Of a DNA stretch of 24,627 bases, positions 18,437 through 24,627 are shown one piece after another (within the stretch, counting starts at the first letter, position 1; each line of letters opens with the position of its first letter). The notes under the pieces were generated by a model. The model had not been told where the DNA came from. It searched no databases and saw only the letters and a list, made by a program, of their open reading frames with translations. A program made the position numbers and the translations under genes. The DNA lies in NCBI GenBank assembly GCA_001931905.2, contig MSJI02000381.1:1-24627 (forward strand), written 5' to 3'. The DNA is from Cladosporium sp. IMV 00045 (taxonomy: Eukaryota; Ascomycota; Dothideomycetes; Cladosporiales; Cladosporiaceae).

Positions 18437-20547
18437 GTTCGTTTCGCTTGCGCGACCTCAATCCGTTGCGCCTGTTGCACACAAACTTCTCCTACCAGTC
18501 ACTACCCAACAGCGAGAGCCGAAATGCCTCGCCTTCAAGTACCTCTCGCCGGAGATTCGGCGCCGACAAGCTTAGATGCGGCGGCCGTTTTTCCCTCACA
18601 AAGATGCTTGCGCTGGCGATAGGATCTTTTGTCTGCTTCGCGCTGATGGCTCGCGGCGGCTACCACCATGTTCATCAGCGACAAGACCATACTGAGGCTG
18701 ATGAGCCTCCTCCCTTTTACTGGCAGGTCTTCTCGCGATTAGACGGTTACTACAATGGCATTCGAACAATTGTGCCATACAGCAATGTCACCACTGAAAA
18801 CCGATACAACGCTTCAGAACCGCCTAGATACCAAAAGCCCAGGGATCTGCCTAAGGAGCCTCCTATTGATCCCATCAAGTACGACCCTTATCCCGACTAC
18901 GATTCCAGCGAGTACCTCAAGACCCATCACGAAGTGCACGCATGCTATCTGGACGAGGAAGAGACGATTCCCGTGCCCGATGTGTACGCGTACCCTGGAG
19001 TACCTGAAGTGTATCCTGAGCCTTTCTACGGTTCATATACTGCCCTCGGCATGCGCGAAGACGTCTGCTTCGATCGCTATGGACGATTGGGAGCATATGG
19101 CTACGGTGACGCCAAAAGCAGCAAGGCAAACCACGGCCTTGGAATTAAATCAGAAAAAGCCGGCAGCCACAAGGTTTGGGAGAAAATTGGACACACCGAC
19201 TACACCAACGTCAACTGGGACAAGGCGCAAAAGCGATGCTACGAGAAGAACAAGGCTAGGTTTGCAAAGGACCAGCCCAATGGTAAGGAGCGCGTCAAGC
19301 GTCACGCCTACGTTCTGAGGACATGGACTGGCTTCAAGTACACCGACCACCACATCATGACCCTGCGTGCCCAGATCAACGAGCTTGCGCTCAAGTCTGG
19401 CGGCGAGTACGATGTGCATTTCCTTGTCCACGTCAAGGACGACAGCATTCCTATCTGGGCCGACCAGGACGTGTACAATCAAATCATCGAGGAGAACGTT
19501 CCTGAGGAATTTCGCGGTCTTGCGACTCTCTGGTCTGAGAAGCAGATGGAGATGTACTACCCTGACCCCTTCCCTGACAACTTCATCAACATGGCAGGCT
19601 CCTCCATTCACGGCGTCTACCGGTCTGCTCACTTTGCGATTCAGTGGTTCAGCCAACAGTTCCCCGAATACGACTTCGTCTGGAACTGGGAGATGGACCT
19701 GCGATACACTGGACACTACTACGAGTTCAACAACCGCATCGGTGAGTGGGGCAAGGACCAGCCTCGCAAAGGCCTCTGGGAGCGCAACGAGCGCTTCTAC
19801 ATCCCCGGTATCCACGGCAGCTACGAGAACTTCACCAAGTTCGTCGGCGAAGAGATGAAGACGAGGGACATCCCCGAGAACGACCCGATCGAACACGGCC
19901 CCCACCCAGTTTGGGGACCAGTCAACAGCTTCCCCAACGCCGGCCTCCTCGAAGCGCCCGCCAACACCACCCCTCCCACCACCTACGACCGCGACGACTA
20001 CTCCTGGGGCGTGGGCGAAGACGCCGACCTCCTCACCTTCAACCCGATCTTCGACCCCAGCAAAACCAACTGGGTCTTCCGCGAAGACGTCACAGGCTAC
20101 GACAACACCCTGCCCATCCCACCCCGCCGCGTCGCCATCATCACCGTGGCGCGCCTCTCGCGCCGCCTGCTCGACACCATGCACGAGGAGACCTGGCGCA
20201 TGCGCCACTCCATGTTCCCCGAAATGTGGCCCCCGTCCGTCGCTCTGCACCACGGACTCAAAGCCGCCTACGTGCCGCACCCGGTCTACTTCGACCGCGA
20301 CTGGGACCTGGAATACATGAACCAGGTCTTCAACTACCCGGCCACTAAGGAAGCGAGCACTTTCGGCTGGGGTGAGCACAACATGCTCGGCAGCAGCTTC
20401 TACTACAACGCCGGCTTTTCCGGCGCGCTGTGGCGGCGCTGGCTGGGCAAGGATGAGAACGGCGAGGGCGGGCGCGCCGAGGAGGAGGGCGGTACCGGTC
20501 GCATGTGTTTGAGGCCGGTGCTGCATCATCCTATCAAGGGCGAGTAG
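18433..20547 (+). CDS. DUF3405 family type II membrane protein, putative glycosyltransferase-like
   Basis: A single exon of 704 residues from the first in-frame ATG. The N-terminal 56 residues are cytosolic and basic, one transmembrane helix lies at about 57-75 (MLALAIGSFVCFALMA), and the rest is predicted lumenal. The lumenal part is typical of DUF3405, a fungal family of secretory-pathway proteins: conserved HAYVLRTWTGFKYTDHH, the WNWEMDLRYTGHYYEF segment at about 417-432, and the end CLRPVLHHPIK. The segment WEMD (419-422) resembles acidic sugar-nucleotide/metal sites of GT-A-type enzymes, but family activity is, as far as I know, unproven. The frame is open upstream to 18223 with protein-like residues, yet without an ATG, so a spliced or non-AUG N-terminal extension cannot be excluded. 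Members are sometimes mislabelled as transporters; nothing here supports that. Confidence 0.92.
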   Translation: MSSFRLRDLNPLRLLHTNFSYQSLPNSESRNASPSSTSRRRFGADKLRCGGRFSLTKMLALAIGSFVCFALMARGGYHHVHQRQDHTEADEPPPFYWQVFSRLDGYYNGIRTIVPYSNVTTENRYNASEPPRYQKPRDLPKEPPIDPIKYDPYPDYDSSEYLKTHHEVHACYLDEEETIPVPDVYAYPGVPEVYPEPFYGSYTALGMREDVCFDRYGRLGAYGYGDAKSSKANHGLGIKSEKAGSHKVWEKIGHTDYTNVNWDKAQKRCYEKNKARFAKDQPNGKERVKRHAYVLRTWTGFKYTDHHIMTLRAQINELALKSGGEYDVHFLVHVKDDSIPIWADQDVYNQIIEENVPEEFRGLATLWSEKQMEMYYPDPFPDNFINMAGSSIHGVYRSAHFAIQWFSQQFPEYDFVWNWEMDLRYTGHYYEFNNRIGEWGKDQPRKGLWERNERFYIPGIHGSYENFTKFVGEEMKTRDIPENDPIEHGPHPVWGPVNSFPNAGLLEAPANTTPPTTYDRDDYSWGVGEDADLLTFNPIFDPSKTNWVFREDVTGYDNTLPIPPRRVAIITVARLSRRLLDTMHEETWRMRHSMFPEMWPPSVALHHGLKAAYVPHPVYFDRDWDLEYMNQVFNYPATKEASTFGWGEHNMLGSSFYYNAGFSGALWRRWLGKDENGEGGRAEEEGGTGRMCLRPVLHHPIKGE

Positions 20548-22400
20548 GCGAGATGTTGGAAGATCAAAAGAGTCACGTCGGGAAGAATCAGGTCATGAAT
20601 TTTTGGATAAGAGTTGGGTTTGATTATTGCGCCTTTTCTTTTTGTTGTCTGTTTTCGCAAAACTCATGGGAGACGGTGTCAGAACAACAGTCTCGAGGAG
20701 CCGATGGGAGGGATGGTGTTCTCCTTGCTTTGTTTTCTTCTCCTTTTCTTTTTTCTTTCTGTACATACGTACAGTGCGCTGCATAAGGCGAGCGGCGCAA
20801 CAGACGGGGTGTGTCTTTCTTTCGTCAGACACCTGACGCTCTCTCTTTTTGTTTTTCCTTTTCTGTTTCTTGGATACACCATTGGAGAAGAAGAGAAGAT
20901 ACATGGAGTGTAAAAAGCTCGCGGGCGTTTTTCTTGGGAGCCTTGACTTTCATCATACAATCCATTTACCAACGCATGGAAGAGAGGAGGGAGCTTTATC
21001 TTTTTTTTCTCTCTTTTTGTTCTGTAAAAAAACAACCATAGATATGGATATCCTTACTATCATCTCACTGAGTTTCAAAAAAGAAATGTCTCTCATTGGT
21101 TGTATCTTTGGCCCTTCCAAGTCTTTTCTCCTGCCTCGCTTTCGAGAATCCCTTCGTTCTCGATGCCACCTTCAAACAAAACGGCAGTCCAACGCGATTG
21201 ATCTCAATTGACACATACGTACATGTAGGCGAATATGCATCCCACCGGAAGGACTCATTGGTCAGCCATACCGTCAAACAACCAAACAAAAAAAAACACA
21301 ACAAAAGAATACCTAAACCCCCAAAGCAGACGGAGACCCCGTCACGCCGCCCTCCCCTACCATGCCCCTGCTCCGTCCAACAAATCACAAACATCATCAA
21401 GAAAAAACTCACGCGGCAGCCGCTGCTGCAGCAGCAGCAGCAGCGCGCAGAGATTCCCCAAAAATCCGCTGAGGTCATGGTGCATGGCGGCCGGGCGCTG
21501 CATGCATGCTTTTGGTGTTTGGATGCAGGGTTTAACCCTACCGGCGGCGCGGGAGGAAACGTCACTCACCAGGGCATTATTCATTGGGCATTGGAGGACG
21601 AGTTGAGAGGCACTCTGCTTGGTTTTCTGTAAGAAGAGGAACGTCGTTTGGTTTTCTGACTATGCTCGCTCTGCTCCGCGAGGGAATTATACTGGTCTCT
21701 CGTCGACTTGCTGGTTTGATGAATCTATTTCGAGACTTGCTCGCTGACGAAACTCCAAGTCCACAGTAGTGAAAACATGGCTTGGAATCTAGCCCTTCTT
21801 TCCCCTTCTGCAAGCGCACATGGCACGGATGGCCTCTCTGACTCTCTGGCTTGGTTTTGTCAATTTTTCTGCTTCGCTCCAACTTTGTCGGGGGCGCCGT
21901 TGACGCCAAATAATGAGACAGATACTGTGGATACATGCAGGACCCTGGTACTGGGAGAGGGCGGCGGCGGAGGCGGAATGAGGTATGACGCGCTTTGATG
22001 GTGGAGGTTGAGGGTGCCCTCTCTCTCTCATTTACTTTCTTGATGGCGAGAGAGGTGATCAATAATGTGCACACCAGGGAGAGGAAGGTTCGAGATCTGT
22101 GCCCCGGATGCCTGGGATCTTGCATCGGCCACCTCTTTATTGATGCTGGCATATACCGCGGAGCGGCAGGCATTTGGGTTCGCAACTACTATGCATGCAG
22201 ATTGGTGCGTGTGCATGTTTACGCCCGGCTGTCGTGAAAAAGGTTTCGTGTAGCCGCGTGTATCTTACCAGATAAGATCTACTGTTGTGTGTCCATCTAT
22301 GCTGCAGAACGACGTTTTGGTTGATCAATATTGACAGACATGTATATTTGATTTCACTTCTGTTCACTCATGGCTCACAAATATTATTGACTTCGCAAAG
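20548..22400. other. Intergenic region downstream of the DUF3405 gene
   Basis: The beginning is the 3' UTR of the DUF3405 gene. The stretch 20630-21030 is rich in T/C runs, and a short GCA repeat lies at 21422-21444. Open frames on either strand, up to 202 codons (21577-22185, minus), have no signal peptide, domain or codon bias. I see no supported gene. Confidence 0.55.
21422..21444. repeat. Short GCT/GCA trinucleotide repeat
   Basis: Two GCT units followed by six GCA units form a small trinucleotide tract with a palindromic centre. It is not inside a supported gene. Confidence 0.85.
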
Positions 22401-23662
22401 CCGTATACGGTAAACGTAGTCATCAACATCCTTCATCATCAATTGTCACCTGTGCGCGGTGCGCTACTGTTAGCATGAGCGGGTCAGCCAGCGGCGAGGC
22501 CATCAAGGCCATGGCGCCATGATGTATTTGCCCTCTTCCTACCTGATTTTGCCTGCCGTCCGCCAGATGGGCGAGCTTGGATGCTCTCGTCGTAGTCGGT
22601 GATATCTTTATCCTTCCTCGTCGTCCCTGTCTCGTGCAGTCATCACCTACATCAATTTGTCTCTTATTGCCCTGTCCAGTCAGATCTTGCAAGCAGTCCA
22701 AGTTTCGCAACGGTTGCAGCCCTTTTCTATACCAGCCCCACCCTTCCCTTCGCACATTATCCTGCTCTTACGTCCATTCCTTGGAAGGCTACGGTGTTCG
22801 CCTCAAGCGAACCAACGACAGTTCAGCACCATCAGGTCCGCAATTCCCCGGGCTCGGATCATCGCCAATCTGTCGTCCACCCTGTCAGCCAGCCGGCCTA
22901 CCAACGCCGTTTGTGCATCATCGCCTCGCCGGTAGTGTGCTGTGACGCAGCAGAGCATCCTCAGTAACCTCATCGGGTCGTCATTCTCAGGCCTGCTAGT
23001 TGTGGAGAGTCAGGCCTAGTCTCTACGCTTGTCGTTGTTGCGAGGAACAACAGCAGAAACTACCAGACTACTACTACTGTGCGAGCATTCATGGGCGGCA
23101 TGTGGAAAATCGAGGTGAGTAGTACCATCAAGTCCCACGCACGCTATTCCTGTCGATGATGCCCATGGTGCACCCTATCGCATCACACATCCTGCTTTGT
23201 GTCGACGATGCAATTGCGTTTGCACCCCTGCCGTCGTTTGCCCCAAGGCAAGATCGCCGCGCATCGTTGTGCCTGGGGGGCAGAAATGCTCTTCTCCCCT
23301 CGTGGGTGGGCAGACTCTGAGATTGCATCGGCTCTTTGTCTGCCACTTATGACGTATGGCTGCTCACATCACTTCTTCCCACTACATCCTGCACCCTACA
23401 CCTTTACCACCAACTTACCTCACGCCCTCCCCTCCTTCTGACCAACCCCCCGTTTCCCTTCCGTATCGCACCGCTTTACTTTGTCCTCCTCCGACTTCAC
23501 TTCACTTGTCTCCCAATCATACCACATTCACACTGCGTTGCTTGATCGTCTTTTGCCCCTCACCTTCCATTGATCAGCCCTCTCACAACACCGCCGCACG
23601 CCACCACTGCTTCTGCTTTACATACAGCCGGGACACATCACACGCGAACCGCGTATCTAACC
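22401..23662 (+). promoter_or_regulatory. Promoter and long leader region of the Rck2-type kinase gene
   Basis: Pyrimidine-rich blocks occur at about 22600-22760 and 23380-23580. No ATG is present between about 23358 and the kinase start at 23663, so a short leader beginning near 23400-23600 is plausible. An intron in the leader is also possible: the frame from the ATG at 23091 runs eight codons to a good donor, GTGAGT at 23115, and TTTACATACAG ends at 23627. All three forward frames are open through 22577-22967, which reflects composition rather than coding. Confidence 0.5.
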
Positions 23663-24627
23663 ATGTCGACGATACAGAACCTCAAGAACTTTATACGCCA
23701 CGGCAAGCAGGCTCGCGAGGCCCGCTCTCCGCAGGACCAGGCTACCACACATGTCTCCAACGTCCACGCACAGCAGCACCGCGGTGGCAACTACAGCAAC
23801 GCTCCTCCCCCGACAGCACCAGCTGCCAGTGAACCCAATTATGGACAACACAAGCCCTTGCAAGGACATGCCCAGCCCCAGCAGGACTATTCCGCCGCTC
23901 CTGTAGACAACCGAAACGTCGCCGCCAAAGCCGGACACGCCGCCGCCAATGCCGTCGATGACCGACAGAAGCGTGATCGCCAACAGAAGGAGCAGGACAA
24001 CTCTGTCCTCGAGCGTATAGTTGCCGAAGAGCGCGAGAGCAAAGGCAAGCTCCCCCGCTACCCCGGTCTGGAGCGGTATACTCTGATTGAGAAGATGGGA
24101 GATGGCGCCTTCAGCAACGTCTATCGCGCCAAGGATAACGAGGGCCAGTACCAGGAGGTCGCTATCAAGGTCGTCCGAAAGTTCGAAATGAACTCAACAC
24201 AGGTACGTTGTTCACATCCAGCATAATTCCTTGCACATCAGCCGCAACCCTATCTCTCGTTCTGCTCTGCGTTCGCGTTACCTTCAAGAACATATGCCAA
24301 CCAGTGGCGATTTAACAGACAGAGGCAAAGAACGTGATGAAACCCACAGAGGTGCGCAGTGCTTGTTTATTCGATCTAGTTTATCCCCCTCCTGCGTTCC
24401 GCCTCTACCCACCGCCGAGTCCACGCCGATTCGCCAGCCCTGTGGACTCCTGCTGACTTTGCCTCCCCAGCGAGCGAACATTCTCAAGGAAGTTCAAATC
24501 ATGCGCAACCTCGATCACCCCAACATAGTTCAGCTTGTGGAGTTCAGCGAAGCCAAGCAATACTACTACATCGTCCTCGAGCTCTGCCCTGGTGGCGAGC
24601 TCTTCCACCAGATCGTCCGTTTGACCT
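23663..24627 (+). CDS. rck2: Ser/Thr protein kinase of the Rck2/Srk1 (SrkA) group, 3' partial
   Basis: A CaMK-type kinase downstream of the stress MAP kinase Hog1/SakA in fungi (family knowledge). Exons are 23663-24202, 24319-24351 and 24471 to the window end, giving 243 visible residues. The N-terminal 130 residues are Gln/Ala/Pro-rich and probably disordered, starting MSTIQNLKNFIRHGKQA. The kinase domain begins near 138 (ERYTLIEKMGDGAFSNVY). The Gly-loop is GDGAFSNV (146-153), the catalytic Lys is K169 in VAIKV, and the helix-C Glu is E198 in ILKEVQIM. HPNIV lies at 207-211 and the hinge is VLELCPGGELF. The catalytic loop and activation segment lie beyond the window. The ATG at 23663 is the first after an ATG-free leader. 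The kinase call is very secure; the Rck2/Srk1 subgroup call rests on the N-terminus and the MGDGAFSNVY context and is good but not proven. Confidence 0.9.
24203..24318 (+). other. Kinase gene intron 1 (116 bases)
   Basis: Donor GTACGT directly follows MNSTQ (CAG), and acceptor TTTAACAG ends at 24318. Phase 0. Confidence 0.8.
24319..24351 (+). other. 33-base microexon of the kinase gene
   Basis: Eleven codons (TEAKNVMKPTE) flanked by TTTAACAG and GTGCGC, phase 0 on both sides, joining MNSTQ to RANILKEVQIM. Without it the two kinase exons would still be in frame, but the intron would be 268 bases, long for this gene. The peptide fills the loop before helix C, a position that is variable in Rck2-type kinases. 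Confidence 0.75.
24352..24470 (+). other. Kinase gene intron 2 (119 bases)
   Basis: Donor GTGCGC, a branch-like GCTGAC at 24452-24457, and acceptor CCTCCCCAG ending at 24470. Phase 0. Confidence 0.82.

Noticed and set aside
19150..20529. 459-codon open frame on the minus strand opposite the DUF3405 gene
   Set aside because: It is antisense to a securely identified coding frame with strong GC-rich third positions, which removes antisense stops; there is no domain of its own.
22087..22097. GGTTCGAG, resembling a tRNA B box
   Set aside because: No matching A box, anticodon arm or acceptor stem could be found around it.
21577..22185. 202-codon minus-strand frame downstream of the DUF3405 gene
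   Set aside because: Basic, Ser/Arg/Pro-rich translation without domains or codon bias; it overlaps equally open frames on the other strand.
22577..22967. Three overlapping plus-strand frames open at once
   Set aside because: A C/T-rich region with few stop codons explains all three; more likely the promoter or leader region of the kinase gene.

Overview
The window looks like nuclear DNA of a filamentous ascomycete (Pezizomycotina, probably a Dothideomycete; the class is an inference). The evidence is short GT-AG introns of 53 to 119 bases with CTAAC/CTGAC-type branch sites, pyrimidine-rich leaders, GC-rich third codon positions, and several fungal families: an RpdA-type histone deacetylase with the long filamentous-fungal tail, a DUF3405 membrane protein, an Rck2/Srk1-type kinase and a small secreted AA1-like protein. 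I saw no transposon, CRISPR array, rRNA or tRNA.

Layout. 1-2012 (+): class I histone deacetylase, cut at its 5' end by the window edge. 3371-6973 (-): 1200-residue protein with at least eight copies of a short H-x-G-x-G-R-Y module between disordered linkers, a long acidic tract and an AT-hook-like C-terminus; I cannot assign it to a known family. 8869-9447 (-): secreted cysteine-rich protein whose last exon lies beyond an 84-base intron. 10835-13432 (-): serine-rich coiled-coil protein with a probable C-terminal membrane anchor and an uncertain 3' end. 14512-14841 (-): small probable nuclear protein. 18433-20547 (+): type II membrane protein of the DUF3405 family, probably Golgi/secretory. 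23663 to the window end (+): Ser/Thr kinase of the Rck2/Srk1 group, cut at its 3' end, containing a 33-base microexon.

The genes do not form a cluster with one evident pathway. The deacetylase and the repeat protein are convergent neighbours and both look chromatin-related, but nothing in the sequence shows that they work together. Intergenic stretches are long (about 1.1 to 3.6 kb), and several start codons sit in leaders depleted of upstream ATG or carrying small overlapping uORFs.

The strongest candidates for something undescribed are the multi-copy H-x-G-x-G-R-Y module protein, the overlapping uORF (ATGA) at the DUF3405 gene, and the exon structures that simple reading frames miss: the AA1-like last exon, the kinase microexon, and a possible alternative last exon of the coiled-coil gene.
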